DNA of 64,000 nucleotides from Priestia filamentosa (GTDB taxonomy: Bacteria > Bacillota > Bacilli > Bacillales > Bacillaceae_H), in contig NZ_FXAJ01000007.1 of assembly GCF_900177535.1 (NCBI RefSeq), forward strand, positions 1 to 64,000, in the 5' to 3' direction. Shown piece after piece: positions 28,750 to 38,035 of this stretch (positions are counted from its first letter, which is position 1; every line of letters starts with the position of its first letter). A model generated the notes under the pieces. It was not told where the DNA came from. It did not search any database and was given only the letters and a program-made list of their open reading frames with translations. The translations under genes were made by a program, and so were the position numbers.

Positions 28750-29439
28750 TTAATACTTATTTTTATCATTCTTAATCACAACTTCTTCAACTAATATGTT
28801 TTTTTGCGGTTTGATATTTCCCATGATAATATCCGCAACATCGTCAGGTTCCATAAAGGTTTCTTCTGTACTAGCTCCTCCCCATAATTCAGTTTTCATA
28901 TTTCCCATATACGCTCCAAATATCCTAACAGCCGTCGGCTCAAGTTCTAGCGCTAAGCTTTCAGTAAATCCTCTTACACCAAATTTACTTGCACTATAAA
29001 CCGATTCTGTAGCTTTTCCTCTCTTCCCTGAAAGAGAGATAATGTTGACAATATAACCTTGATTTCTCTTTTTCATGTCATCTAATACTTCTTGTGTACA
29101 AAAGATTGTGCCTTTTAAGTTAATATCAATCATTTGATGAATAGATTCCTCGGTTAAATTCTCCGTCAAATCAAAGCTTCCAACTCCTGCATTATTGATT
29201 AATACATCAATTGCTCCAACCTCTTCTTTAATTAAGTGCATAACTTTTGCTACATCCTGTTTAGATGAAACGTCTACTTCATAAATAGAATGGTTGTTTG
29301 TTAATGTTTCAGCTGTTCGAATAAGTTTTGTTTGAGTTCGTCCGAGCAAACATACATGACAACCTAAATCAGAATATTTTTTTGCCAAAGAGGCCCCTAA
29401 TCCACTTCCAGCCCCTGTAATCACCACATTCATATCCAT
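28750..29439 (-). CDS. SDR-family oxidoreductase, YueD-like
   Basis: A second, unrelated SDR of 229 residues. It carries TGAGSGLGASLAKKYSDLG at the start, NNAGVGSF, IISLSGKRG and YSASKFGVRGFTE. The chain is slightly short and ends in a charged tail. The arginine in LLGRTQTK after the second strand points to NADP. This resembles the benzil reductase/sepiapterin reductase-like and DltE-like enzymes of Bacillus. The ATG has AGGAGGAAC upstream. It lies about 170 bases upstream of the other SDR gene on the same strand, with no clear terminator between, so they could be co-transcribed. Confidence 0.85.
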   Translation of the reverse strand: MDMNVVITGAGSGLGASLAKKYSDLGCHVCLLGRTQTKLIRTAETLTNNHSIYEVDVSSKQDVAKVMHLIKEEVGAIDVLINNAGVGSFDLTENLTEESIHQMIDINLKGTIFCTQEVLDDMKKRNQGYIVNIISLSGKRGKATESVYSASKFGVRGFTESLALELEPTAVRIFGAYMGNMKTELWGGASTEETFMEPDDVADIIMGNIKPQKNILVEEVVIKNDKNKY

Positions 29440-29592
29440 GTAAGTTCCTCCTTTCTCTTAATCTAAGATTGACCCATTTATGGACAAATAAGGGTTAAGT
29501 TAAATGTAACCTAAAATGATTTATACAAATATTACATTTCTACTTAAGAATCCTCGCAAAGGTTGAGAAAAATAACTGGTTTTGTCTTTCAT

Positions 29593-31089
29593 TTAGGAAG
29601 AAATAAATGTTTGTTTATGCTCCTCCTGAGCCTCATCGCCTTTATAATATTCTGAATATTTATGCTCTTTCTCCCAATAATCAGCCCCTTTAATACCTAA
29701 CATAGCAGGATCAAATACAGGATCCTTTCCTTCCTTCTTCTGTCTCTCGTAATCTTTTAATACTTTAAACGCTTGTTTGGACAAGAATAAAATAGAAAAA
29801 ATATTCAACCAAGCCATACTTCCAATGCCTAGGTCTCCTAATCCCCACGCAAGGGTGGCTGCTTTAATACTGCCATAGAAGACAATAGCCAATATGATAA
29901 ACTTTAGGATATGTTCTATCCAAACTCGCTTTACCTTTCCCAGGGCATAACCAAGGCACGTTTCTGCACTGTAATAATAGGCAACTAATGTTGTAAAAGA
30001 AAAGAGTAAAATGGCAAGAGCCACAAAAGGAGCACCAACTCCTGTTAGCACTGACTCCACTGCTTTTTGTGTGTAAATTGTTCCTGGCTCAACACCTCCC
30101 AAATTATTCACAAGTGGTTTCATCCCATCTGGCGTCACATTATACATACCTGTAGAAAGAATCATGAACCCAGTGGCAGAACAAATAAGTAGCGTATCAA
30201 CGTAGACGGCAAAAGACTGAACTAACCCTTGTTTAGCAGGATGAGAAACTTCTACTGCTGCGGCTCCATAAATTTCACTTCCTACTCCGGCTGCATTTGA
30301 ATAAATACCTCTTCGAACTCCCCAGGCAATTGCCGATCCTATGATACCTCCAAATGTTGCATCTGTACCGATAGCACTCGTAATAATAAGTGAAAACATA
30401 TGAGGAATTTCAGAAAAGTTTACACCTAAGATAATGAAGCAAATTAAAATGTATCCAATAGCCATAAATGGCACAAGTATTTCTGCAAACTTTGCAATTC
30501 GTTTCACGCCGCCAAAAATAATGACTCCAAGAGCCATAACCATTAGTATCCCAGTTACTGACGGTTTTATCTCAAATGCTGTTTCTATACCAACTGCAAC
30601 CGTGTTTGCTTGTAGAGCTGGTAATAGCATTCCCTGTGCAACTACTGTGACAATGGCGTATAATACAGCAAGCCATTTCATTTTTAATCCTTTTTCTATA
30701 TAAAAGGATGGACCTCCCCGTAATTGTCCGTTCTCTTTCACCTTATATACTTGGGCAAGCGTTGTTTCAACAAATGAAGTTGCAGCTCCTAAAAACGCCA
30801 TAATCCACATCCAAAAGAGAGCACCTGGTCCACCATATGCGATAGCAGTAGCCACACCTGCCACATTTCCAATTCCTACCCTACTAGAAAGTGTCATGGC
30901 TAATCCTTGAAAAGAAGATACTCCCGTCGCAGAACCTCCCCCATCAAAAATTAATTTCCTCATGTCCTTAAGATGCCGAATTTGAAGAAAACGTGTAGCA
31001 AGAGAATAAAATAACCCTACTCCTAGGAAAACGTAAACCAAGGCTGAACTCCAAACAATTCCATTGAGCCAATTTATAAATGTCTCCAT
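29593..31089 (-). CDS. Sodium:alanine symporter (AGCS family)
   Basis: A 498-residue membrane carrier that imports alanine or glycine with sodium. Family signatures are SSRVGIGNVAGVATAIAYGGPGALFWMWIMAFLGAATSF near residues 67-107, the GVRRGIYSNAAGVGSEIYGAAA loop and FSFTTLVAYYYSAETC. About eleven hydrophobic helices are seen and the C-terminal tail is polar. An AGGGGAC site lies before the ATG. The 524-base upstream gap to 31613 has no glycine-riboswitch motif that I could find. It is a single-gene unit. Confidence 0.92.
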   Translation of the reverse strand: METFINWLNGIVWSSALVYVFLGVGLFYSLATRFLQIRHLKDMRKLIFDGGGSATGVSSFQGLAMTLSSRVGIGNVAGVATAIAYGGPGALFWMWIMAFLGAATSFVETTLAQVYKVKENGQLRGGPSFYIEKGLKMKWLAVLYAIVTVVAQGMLLPALQANTVAVGIETAFEIKPSVTGILMVMALGVIIFGGVKRIAKFAEILVPFMAIGYILICFIILGVNFSEIPHMFSLIITSAIGTDATFGGIIGSAIAWGVRRGIYSNAAGVGSEIYGAAAVEVSHPAKQGLVQSFAVYVDTLLICSATGFMILSTGMYNVTPDGMKPLVNNLGGVEPGTIYTQKAVESVLTGVGAPFVALAILLFSFTTLVAYYYSAETCLGYALGKVKRVWIEHILKFIILAIVFYGSIKAATLAWGLGDLGIGSMAWLNIFSILFLSKQAFKVLKDYERQKKEGKDPVFDPAMLGIKGADYWEKEHKYSEYYKGDEAQEEHKQTFISS

Positions 31090-31551
31090 AAAAGTCCCCT
31101 ATCCATAAGATATATTTTTTCTATGAAACTCTCGCTTTTTATAGTTTTAAATGGCTAATGATGAAATTCATACGTAGATTTGGTATTTCCTCGTATACTC
31201 AAACTTTAGGACAAATCAGCATGAAAATTATCATCCAGTCCGCACGTGACTTCTGAAATGATGAATGGCTATTTAATCTTCCCTATAACTTGCTAATTCA
31301 TTTATATAGTTCCCTTCATCTCCTTCCTTATAGATACCTCAATAGAAGTTGATCGTATTTTCCCTCTTTTTTTAATTTCTGATGTATTTCTTCATTTAAT
31401 CACTACTTTCATTCTTTTGAAATCTTAATTCCTAGTTCCAGTCTATAAAATTTTGAATATTCTATCTTTCTAAAAATATAATTTATATTCATAATCCCCT
31501 CATCAGACATAGTGTAAAGAATTGATAGCTAATAATTTTACACTAGATATG

Positions 31552-31584
31552 TAAAAAACCTTTGCTAATGCTAAGCAAAGGTTC
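31552..31584 (-). terminator. Terminator after the isochorismatase pseudogene
   Basis: Minus strand AACCTTTGCT, seven-base loop, AGCAAAGGTT, then TTTT. The remainder of 31090-31551 shows no gene. Confidence 0.8.
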
Positions 31585-31613
31585 TCTTCTTATTCCTATG
31601 ATAATTAATTGGT

Positions 31614-32128
31614 TTAAAATATAATTTCTCTTGATTCTTTTAACGTGACAAATCTGCCACCTAATATATTATTATGATGTTCTATTATTTTATCAGCTGA
31701 AAGAACATCCGTATCAAATGTGCTATGAGCATCTTTTACTAAGATATTCTCTTTGTAACCTAAGCTATATGCTCTTCTACAAGTAGTGTCTAAGCAAAAT
31801 TCAGTTTGCATACCTGCAATGACTAAATTCCTAATTCCAAGTTCTTGAAGATAAAATGCATCCCAAGAAGCTTTTCGAACAACACTTTCTGCTGGTAATG
31901 GGCGAACATCACGATGAATTTCCTATGTAAATTTCCCTTCACTAAGCATACTATCGGAACTAGGATCAGTATGCTGTATATGAATAATTGTTATGTTTGA
32001 TTGACGAGCTTTTGTCAGTAGAGAAGAAATATTGCGGAGCACTTGTTGTTCATTCCATACAGTTCCACCTTCATAAGAAAACATAATATTTTGGATATCT
32101 ACAAGCAGCAAAGCTGTTTTTTGCTCAT
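31614..32128 (-). pseudogene. Isochorismatase-family hydrolase, broken by frameshift and nonsense codon
   Basis: The frame reads LLLVDIQNIMF near the start, then a TAG at 31925-31923 followed without frame change by EIHRDVRPLPAESVVRKASWDAFY and GIRNLVIAGMQTEFCLDTTCRRAY, with the catalytic Asp and Cys of cysteine hydrolases. The TAG stands where relatives usually have tryptophan (TGG). A good start (ATG at 32128 behind AGGAGG) is out of frame with the body by one base; one more A in the six-A run at codons 3-4 would give MSKKTALLLVDIQ, the normal N-terminus. So two separate lesions are seen in an otherwise full-length gene of about 170 codons. Confidence 0.85.
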
Positions 32129-32296
32129 TTCGTTGTATCCTCCTATTGAATCATATGGTAGAAAATTCAACACAATATTATATCAAATTAAAATTTCATA
32201 TTACATAGCTTACCTTTACAAAATATACTCTTCTTCAAGTTGTATTTGATATACAAAGTTAGTTTACAGAAAATATGTTCGAATAGGTAAGAAAAG

Positions 32297-32328
32297 AGAT
32301 CTTCTTTATATACAAAGAAGATCTTTTT
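32297..32328. terminator. Hairpin in front of the phospholipase D-type gene
   Basis: AGATCTTCTTT, six-base loop, AAAGAAGATCT, then TTTT on the plus strand. It lies about 95 bases before the start of the phospholipase D-type gene. It could stop transcription coming from the left or act as a leader attenuator. Confidence 0.5.
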
Positions 32329-32419
32329 AAGTATGTGAACAATTAAAAGAGTTTAAGTATAAAATGCCTCTATTTTATAGATTCTAAAAGAGAAATCAAT
32401 TATAAAGAGATGAAGGGAC

Positions 32420-33844
32420 ATGAGAGTAAAAATGCTATTAAAAATACTTGGAGCTCTTTTGCTTTTATACTTTATATACACAATCATAACGGCTATTGTC
32501 CTTTTTTATCTACCGGTGAAGAAAGAGAAAATAAGCCCAACAAATATTAACCATTTCTTAGGAACAAAGAAATCAACAGACCGAGTTCTCTTGCTTGAAG
32601 ATGGCTATAACTCAGGAGTTGCTCGTATAAAAATGATTCAGGAAGCGAGACATTCTATTGATATTGCGTACTATGCTTTAGGAAAGGGAGAATCGACAGA
32701 ATTAATTTTAGGAGCGCTTATGGAAGCAGCGGACAGAGGAGTTCATGTTCGCGTTCTCTTAGACGGAATCTCTCATAATTTAAGAGGAAAAAGAAGTGAT
32801 GTTCGTTATGCTTTAGCATCCCATCCAAACATTGAATTTAAATATTATGAACCCTTTACTCTTCTTAAACCATGGACATGGAACAATCGACTCCATGATA
32901 AAATTATGATTGCTGATACAAATATTTCTATTAGTGGTGGAAGAAATATTGCAGATAAGTATTTAGCACGTACTCCTTCTAAAGATTTTGTTTATGATCG
33001 AGATGTTGTTGTTTTTAATGAAAAACAGCAGAAGGATAGTATTATTTTCACAATGAAAAACTATATCAATATGTTATGGAATCATCGCTATACAGCTACT
33101 GTATTCAAAAATCTTTCAAAGAGCGAAAGAGAAAAAGGTGAAAGAGTAAGAGAAGAGTTAAAAAGAAAATATAAGAAGGCGAAACATTTAGAAAAGGACT
33201 TTGTTAATCCTATTTTCCAATGGAAAACAGCTACTGTTCCTACTAATCAAGTGACTTTTATTCATAACCCAATTGAACGTTTGCGAAAAAAACCCATTGT
33301 TTGGCAGCAGCTTCTTGCACTTGGCGAACAAGCAAAAGAGTCTATTTTTATTCAAAGTCCTTATGTTATTCCAACAAAAAACATGGAGAAATATATACCA
33401 AATAAAGAACAGGAAGGAGTTATTCCGACGATTCTTACCAATTCATTAACATCTACTCCTAATCCTCTTGCTTTTGCTGGATATATAAAATCAAGAGACG
33501 AAATTGTTCAGTCAGGTGTACGTCTTTATGAATATGAAGGTCCCCATTCCATTCATGGTAAATCCATTATTTATGATAGGAGGTTAAGTGCTGTAGGTTC
33601 ATTTAATATTGACTCACGTTCTACTTTTTTGAATACTGAATCCATGCTTTTAATTGATAGTGAAGAATTTTCAGCTATTCTAATGGAAGCAATAGATGAT
33701 ACACTTTCAAAAAGTACACTTATTGCTAAAGATAAAGAGTATGTTCAATATCCTGAAGATCAAAGACCACAAGAACCAGCCTTAAAATCGTTTCTATTGC
33801 AAGCTGTTTCTAAAATAACAGTGTTATGGAGAGAGTTAATTTAA
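32420..33844 (+). CDS. Phospholipase D-family protein (cardiolipin synthase-like)
   Basis: A 474-residue membrane-anchored enzyme with one N-terminal helix (residues 5-32) and two phospholipase D domains. The first HKD motif is HDKIMIAD from residue 159 followed by GGRN; the second is HGKSIIYD near 374 followed by GSFNID. Both are complete, so the protein should be active in phosphatidyl transfer, as in cardiolipin or phosphatidylglycerol phosphate chemistry. It resembles the YmdC/ClsC branch rather than classical Bacillus ClsA, which has two N-terminal helices. The gene stands alone on the plus strand. Copy B of the hairpin repeat lies at its end and may terminate it. Confidence 0.85.
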   Translation: MRVKMLLKILGALLLLYFIYTIITAIVLFYLPVKKEKISPTNINHFLGTKKSTDRVLLLEDGYNSGVARIKMIQEARHSIDIAYYALGKGESTELILGALMEAADRGVHVRVLLDGISHNLRGKRSDVRYALASHPNIEFKYYEPFTLLKPWTWNNRLHDKIMIADTNISISGGRNIADKYLARTPSKDFVYDRDVVVFNEKQQKDSIIFTMKNYINMLWNHRYTATVFKNLSKSEREKGERVREELKRKYKKAKHLEKDFVNPIFQWKTATVPTNQVTFIHNPIERLRKKPIVWQQLLALGEQAKESIFIQSPYVIPTKNMEKYIPNKEQEGVIPTILTNSLTSTPNPLAFAGYIKSRDEIVQSGVRLYEYEGPHSIHGKSIIYDRRLSAVGSFNIDSRSTFLNTESMLLIDSEEFSAILMEAIDDTLSKSTLIAKDKEYVQYPEDQRPQEPALKSFLLQAVSKITVLWRELI

Positions 33845-33883
33845 AGAATATAATATTTATCTTGAGGTCACATGTCTTACATT

Positions 33884-33959
33884 AAAGGAAGTAATAAAAG
33901 CGCAACCTCCTCAGTAACAAACAGTTTGCGCTTTTTATTTTCGTTTATATACTTTTACA
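33884..33959 (+). repeat. Intergenic hairpin repeat, copy B
   Basis: Begins AAAGGAAGTAATAAAAGCGCAA, carries a GCGCAA.../...TTGCGC stem and ends TTTTTATTTTCGTTTATATACTTTTACA. Nearly the same as copy C at 40205. It lies 40 bases after the phospholipase D-type gene and can act as its terminator. Confidence 0.8.
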
Positions 33960-34090
33960 GACGTGTTTTAAACCATTTCTCCATTTTTTTACGTGTTTAG
34001 ATAGAAAATAACCTTTATTTGAAGTAGAATACTAAAACAATATGTAGCAAATATACTACATGTTGTTTAGCTATTTAAAAGGCTTCTACG

Positions 34091-34915
34091 TCATCTTCTA
34101 CCCAATTTGTTCTCCGCATACTTATAAATATCCGGTCTCAGGTTTTTGAATATTGGAATGTTTTGTTGTTGTTCTGCTACTTTCTGTATATCGATTTCTG
34201 CTGTTATGCTCTCTTCTTGGTTGCCCGCTTCTTCTACAATGTTTCCATTTGGATCAATCACGATTGAATGTCCCGCGTATGTGTTGCCGACATGTTTTTT
34301 ATTATTCACATCTCCCACGCTGTTACATGCAATGACATAGACGCCATTTTCTATAGCTCTTGCTTTCAATAGTGTTCTCCAATGATTTACGTTTTTTGTA
34401 GTCCACTGTGCAACATAAAATATGATTTTGGCACCTTGAGACGCTGGGTAGCGTGTAAGTTCCGGAAAACGTAAGTCGTAACATATAATTTGGCTCGCTT
34501 TGATACCGTTAATTTCAAATACTTCTGGCACCTCATCTCCAGCTGTTAAATACTGATGTTCATCTAACATCGGCACGAGATGTATTTTATCTTTTTGATA
34601 GAGCAGCTCACCCGTTTTTGATACCGCAAAAGCTGTATTATAAATGTTGTCATCGCGTTTATTTGAAACTGAACCTGCAATAATATCCACACGATGTTTG
34701 GTTGCTAAACTTTCGATAAAAGGAAGACTTCTTGTTAAATCGATATCTGCTTTTTCTTCTAAATGTTGTAAATCATAACCGCTATTCCACATTTCAGGTA
34801 TCACCACAATCTCAGTATCCTCTTCGAGCTTTTCTTCAAACAAGGCTTTAATACGGCTTTCGTTTTGCTCAACTTCTCCTTCTATAATCTCAATTTGAAA
34901 TAATTGTATTTTCAT
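34091..34915 (-). CDS. Carbon-nitrogen hydrolase (nitrilase superfamily, omega-amidase-like)
   Basis: A 274-residue cytoplasmic amidase. The Glu-Lys-Cys triad is visible: Glu41 in VVIPEMWNSGYD, Lys in YQKDKIHLVPM, and Cys in SQIICYDLRFPEL. The QWTTKNVNHWRTLLKARAIEN and ENGVYVIACN blocks are typical of the group with omega-amidase and MtnU of the methionine salvage pathway. No mtn genes are nearby. Its start has AGGAGGGAG in front. It follows an MBL-fold hydrolase gene by 11 bases, so the two form an operon that faces an HxlR regulator. Confidence 0.85.
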   Translation of the reverse strand: MKIQLFQIEIIEGEVEQNESRIKALFEEKLEEDTEIVVIPEMWNSGYDLQHLEEKADIDLTRSLPFIESLATKHRVDIIAGSVSNKRDDNIYNTAFAVSKTGELLYQKDKIHLVPMLDEHQYLTAGDEVPEVFEINGIKASQIICYDLRFPELTRYPASQGAKIIFYVAQWTTKNVNHWRTLLKARAIENGVYVIACNSVGDVNNKKHVGNTYAGHSIVIDPNGNIVEEAGNQEESITAEIDIQKVAEQQQNIPIFKNLRPDIYKYAENKLGRR

Positions 34916-34926
34916 TTTTCTCCCTC

Positions 34927-35586
34927 CTATTCATATCTAAATTTATAAATGGCATATAACTCATCATTGTATTTAACATCTTCGCCATGTGATGAAGATA
35001 TAATAGAAGGTTTAATTTCATCTATAACCCGCCCACTATTAATATTTTCATTCATATCAACTGTGAACTTTTGAATCGGTGGGTGTAAAGTTTCAGCATG
35101 AGAAATGAATAAGTCTCCAGTTAGCAACACATTGTCATCTTTATGATGATATATCACATGTCCCGGTGTATGACCTGGTGTTAAATATACATCTATAGGT
35201 AACGTTTTAATGATACTGTCACTTAAACCTTCAACTTGATATTCAACACCTGTTCTTTCCTCTTCTGCTTTGGTTGGATATGGCTTTTCACCATTAATAA
35301 ACGGAATTTCAATTTTATGCGAGTAAATAGGAATATTTAATTTCTCTTGTAAATACTTGGCACCATTAATGTGATCGAGATGTCCATGTGTCAGTAAGAT
35401 ACTTTTAGGAACACCTAAAGATTTTGCTGCATTCAGCTGAGTACGTGCATAATCTTCCATTCCAGTATCAATTATATAAACATCCTTGCCATCCACCACG
35501 TACCATGTATTAATTTTGACCGGAATGCCGACAACGATTTTATAAGTGAGTCTATAAACGTGTTCAGAAATTTGAACAAATTCCAA
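34927..35586 (-). CDS. MBL-fold metallo-hydrolase
   Basis: A zinc-type hydrolase of 219 residues with the HxHxDH signature in LLTHGHLDHINGAKYL, and further ligands in TPGHTPGHVIYH and LTGDLF. Possible roles are glyoxalase II-like or other thioester or lactone hydrolysis; the substrate is unknown. The frame opens with a GTG at 35595 that is too close to its ribosome site. The TTG at 35586, eight bases after GAAGG, is the likelier start. It is first of a two-gene operon with the nitrilase. It lies divergent to the HxlR regulator at 35689, which probably controls it. Confidence 0.82.
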   Translation of the reverse strand: MEFVQISEHVYRLTYKIVVGIPVKINTWYVVDGKDVYIIDTGMEDYARTQLNAAKSLGVPKSILLTHGHLDHINGAKYLQEKLNIPIYSHKIEIPFINGEKPYPTKAEEERTGVEYQVEGLSDSIIKTLPIDVYLTPGHTPGHVIYHHKDDNVLLTGDLFISHAETLHPPIQKFTVDMNENINSGRVIDEIKPSIISSSHGEDVKYNDELYAIYKFRYE

Positions 35587-35643
35587 TTCATACACCTTCT
35601 TTTCATTTATTTGATATCATAAGTTTAATAAGAAAAAAAAGGT

Positions 35644-35669
35644 GTAACAAGAAGGCACAATTTTGTTAC
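35644..35669. promoter_or_regulatory. Candidate HxlR operator
   Basis: Perfect inverted repeat GTAACAA...TTGTTAC with a 12-base spacer, placed in the 100-base gap between the divergent MBL and HxlR genes. This is the right size and place for an HxlR dimer site. Assignment is by position only. Confidence 0.45.
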
Positions 35670-35688
35670 TACCCATTGAGGTGAGAAA

Positions 35689-36042
35689 ATGTCAGGCTTT
35701 AAAAGCGATCAATATGGTACTTGTACGTTAACTGTGAAGCATGCTTGTCCAATTGAATTAACGATGCATATTATTGGTGGTAAATGGAAAGGCATCATTT
35801 TATCCCTATTGTCGCAATCTCCAATGTATTACAATGAAATGCGCCGTGAAATACCAGGTATTACTCAACGCATCCTTACTCTACAACTTAGAGACCTCGA
35901 AAAAGATGGTATCGTTGAAAGAGAAGAAACGAACGATAATCCTAAAAAAGTTTTATATTATTTAACAGCTCTTGGAGAAGAACTTGTCCCAATACTTAAA
36001 TCCATAGAAAAATGGGGCAATGCTTATATGAGTAAGCAATAA
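35689..36042 (+). CDS. HxlR-family regulator
   Basis: A winged-helix regulator of 117 residues. The family signature CPIELTMHIIGGKWKGIILSLL begins at about residue 18, with the N-terminal cysteine that in relatives such as HypR and YodB senses electrophiles or oxidants. The recognition part GITQRILTLQLRDLEKDGIVER and the wing KVLYYLTALGEEL follow. It starts behind a GAGGTG site. It is divergent from the MBL-hydrolase/nitrilase operon and most likely controls that operon and itself. Whether it senses thiol stress depends on the role of that cysteine. Confidence 0.88.
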   Translation: MSGFKSDQYGTCTLTVKHACPIELTMHIIGGKWKGIILSLLSQSPMYYNEMRREIPGITQRILTLQLRDLEKDGIVEREETNDNPKKVLYYLTALGEELVPILKSIEKWGNAYMSKQ

Positions 36043-36089
36043 GAAAGGTTAATTATTCATTTTTCCTGTTTGTTTTTGGAGCTTATTTT

Positions 36090-36230
36090 ATGACGGTAGG
36101 ATTGATTGATTCATTAAAATTAAAGCTACTTGAGGTGCTATTCGGTCCTATATGGTTACCAATGTTATTTGTAATTCCATGTATATTAATTGGACTAGTG
36201 ATTCAAAAAAACATGATTGACCCTTCATAA
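36090..36230 (+). CDS. Small hydrophobic protein, 46 residues
   Basis: A short frame with a GGAG site nine bases before its ATG, directly followed by a strong terminator. The product has one or two hydrophobic stretches (LFGPIWLPMLFVIPCILIGLVI in substance) and a polar end. It lies 47 bases after the HxlR stop on the same strand, so it probably shares the transcript. The frame is open further upstream (to 36045) with hydrophobic codons but no start, so it may also be the tail of a lost two-helix membrane protein. Confidence 0.45.
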   Translation: MTVGLIDSLKLKLLEVLFGPIWLPMLFVIPCILIGLVIQKNMIDPS

Positions 36231-36234
36231 AAAA

Positions 36235-36271
36235 GAATGCTGTTTTCAGAAGAAAACAGCATTCTTTTTTT
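36235..36271. terminator. Strong terminator after the HxlR unit
   Basis: GAATGCTGTTTTC, loop AGAA, GAAAACAGCATTC, then seven T, with A runs on the other side. Between this and the XRE gene at 36485 a 50-codon frame without start (plus strand, up to about 36511) may be another relic. Confidence 0.88.
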
Positions 36272-36484
36272 CACTTGTAAACAATCAAACCTTTATTGTA
36301 CTAAACTTCAAATTAAACAACTTTGGAGACATGAATTGAAACAAATCTCACTCTCCTCGTTATGAGCGAATTTGTATTTTTTATTTCTATGTAGCCGGCG
36401 TCATTGTTTTCACACTACTATATATTAAGAAACAGTTGACGGAATACATTCACGACTTTAACCATGTTACGCTTTTCAACCAAG

Positions 36485-36700
36485 TTAACTTTTTGGAAAA
36501 GTTCGTTCACCTTTAACTAACTCATCCAATGTTATTTGATATAACTCACTCATCTTAACCAAGTTATCAAGAGTAGGATAGGCTTTGTTTTTTTCCCATT
36601 TAAAAACAGTTTGTCTAGATACAATCATTTTTTGAGCTAGTTTTTCTCGACTCATATTGTGTTGTTCCCTTAAACTTTTTAACTGTTCACCTAAATTCAT
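36485..36700 (-). CDS. Small XRE-family HTH regulator
   Basis: A 71-residue DNA-binding protein consisting of little more than a Cro/CI helix-turn-helix: LGEQLKSLREQHNMSREKLAQKMIVSRQTVFKWE, then PTLDNLVKMSELYQITLDELV. The frame is open 20 codons further up, but AAGGAGTG lies just before the ATG at 36700, so that start is chosen. It is similar in its HTH to the regulator at 46991, which carries an added membrane part. No clear target gene is adjacent. Confidence 0.82.
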   Translation of the reverse strand: MNLGEQLKSLREQHNMSREKLAQKMIVSRQTVFKWEKNKAYPTLDNLVKMSELYQITLDELVKGERTFPKS

Positions 36701-37029
36701 TTCTTCACTCCTTGCTTCAGTTAATGAATTTACTTTATTATAATAAAAACATAAATACACTAAGTTATATTGCTTATAAACTTAACAGTATTGCTGTAAA
36801 AGGGAACGTTTTCAAAAACATCAATTAGAAAGAGAATTTTAGGAAGCTTTTAGAAAGAGTGTACTAAACTAACCTGAAAGTTTCTTTCATCTACATATAC
36901 TGCAAATACTTCTCTTAAATTATAAAAAACGTATATAATCTTCGTAACATTGATTTTCAGGTGCTTATCTATAAAAAAGAACATCTAATCTTATGAGGCT
37001 ACACCTTCACATATAATCTGTTTAGTAAA

Positions 37030-37064
37030 GATAAAAAAGTACCCCCATGAACAGAGGTACTTTT
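37030..37064 (-). terminator. Terminator after the aldolase-like gene
   Basis: Minus strand AAAAGTACCTC..., short loop, ...GGGGTACTTTTTT, 12 bases after the stop codon at 37076. The rest of 36701-37029 shows no gene. Confidence 0.8.
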
Positions 37065-37075
37065 AGCAATCTAAC

Positions 37076-38035
37076 CTATTTTGAAGCTGGAGCTAGCGTA
37101 ACTTCCGGTGAAGTTACTTTGTCATAAAAATCTACAAATTTGTCACGATCGGCGCTATTACGGTAAGCCATAGCAACGCGTGGATGTTCATTAAGGACAC
37201 CAGAAATCATATAAGGAATGATATAGCCCCACTCCCACTTTTGACGCATTTCTAGCATGTGTTTTTCAATGATGCCAAGCACTGGCTTAAGCTCGTAGCT
37301 CGGTTTTGGTATGTAGCTAACGAGTAGCTCTGTGTTGCAGTTACCCGCTGCACGACCCATGCCATAGACAGACGAATCAAGAAATGTAACCCCATTTCGC
37401 ATCGCAGTTAATGTATTGGCAAATGCTAATTGCATGTTGTTATGCGTATGAATTCCAAGCTGTTTGTTAGGGATCATCGCCTGGAATTTTTTCACTTGAT
37501 GCTCAATATCGGCAGGATCTAAGCTTCCAAAGGAGTCAACAATATATACAACATCTACAGGACTTTCCTTCACCATCTTGAACGCTTCAATAAGCTGTTT
37601 CTCCGGTACACTAGATAGAGCCATGATATTAAGTGAAGTCTCATAGCCCAAATCGTGAAACATTTGCACAAGCTCTAAGCCTTTATCTACTTCACGAATA
37701 TAGCATGCCACTCGAATCATATCTAAAACACTTTGCTCACGTGGTAGAATGTCATTTGGATCTACACGTCCAATATCTACTAGAGCAGATAGCTTCGTGA
37801 ACTTTTTCTCAGGGATAATTTCTTTTAAGAAGTTATCGTCAAGAAATCTCCATGGATTGGGCTCAGTCGCTTGAAGAAGTTTTGCAGAATTTTTATAGCC
37901 GATCTCCATGTATTCAACACCTGCTGCACTTAAACCATTATATAAGTCTTGAACAAATTCGATGCTGAAATCCCAATTGTTAACTAATCCTCCATCACGA
38001 ATGGTGCAGTCTATAATTTTACTATTAAGTTCCAT
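37076..38035 (-). CDS. HMGL-like / DRE-TIM aldolase-domain protein
   Basis: A TIM-barrel enzyme of 319 residues of the DRE-TIM metallolyase superfamily (HMG-CoA lyase, isopropylmalate synthase, 4-hydroxy-2-oxovalerate aldolase). The Asp-Arg of the signature is at the start (DCTIRDGG), and the metal-binding HxH is in LGIHTHNNMQLAFAN, followed by DSSVYGMGRAAGNCNTE. It lacks any C-terminal regulatory or communication domain. It is closest to 4-hydroxy-2-oxovalerate aldolase-like proteins annotated only as aldolase-domain proteins in Bacillus. The exact reaction is unknown. The ATG has GGAGG 11 bases upstream. It is a single-gene unit. Confidence 0.82.
   Translation of the reverse strand: MELNSKIIDCTIRDGGLVNNWDFSIEFVQDLYNGLSAAGVEYMEIGYKNSAKLLQATEPNPWRFLDDNFLKEIIPEKKFTKLSALVDIGRVDPNDILPREQSVLDMIRVACYIREVDKGLELVQMFHDLGYETSLNIMALSSVPEKQLIEAFKMVKESPVDVVYIVDSFGSLDPADIEHQVKKFQAMIPNKQLGIHTHNNMQLAFANTLTAMRNGVTFLDSSVYGMGRAAGNCNTELLVSYIPKPSYELKPVLGIIEKHMLEMRQKWEWGYIIPYMISGVLNEHPRVAMAYRNSADRDKFVDFYDKVTSPEVTLAPASK

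Noticed and set aside
31090-31613. Glycine riboswitch sought in the long leader region of the AGCS symporter
   Set aside because: None of the conserved glycine aptamer motifs was found.
36340-36511. 50-codon plus-strand hydrophobic frame running into the XRE gene
   Set aside because: No start codon or ribosome site; it overlaps the end of the XRE gene on the other strand. Possibly a gene relic but not supportable.
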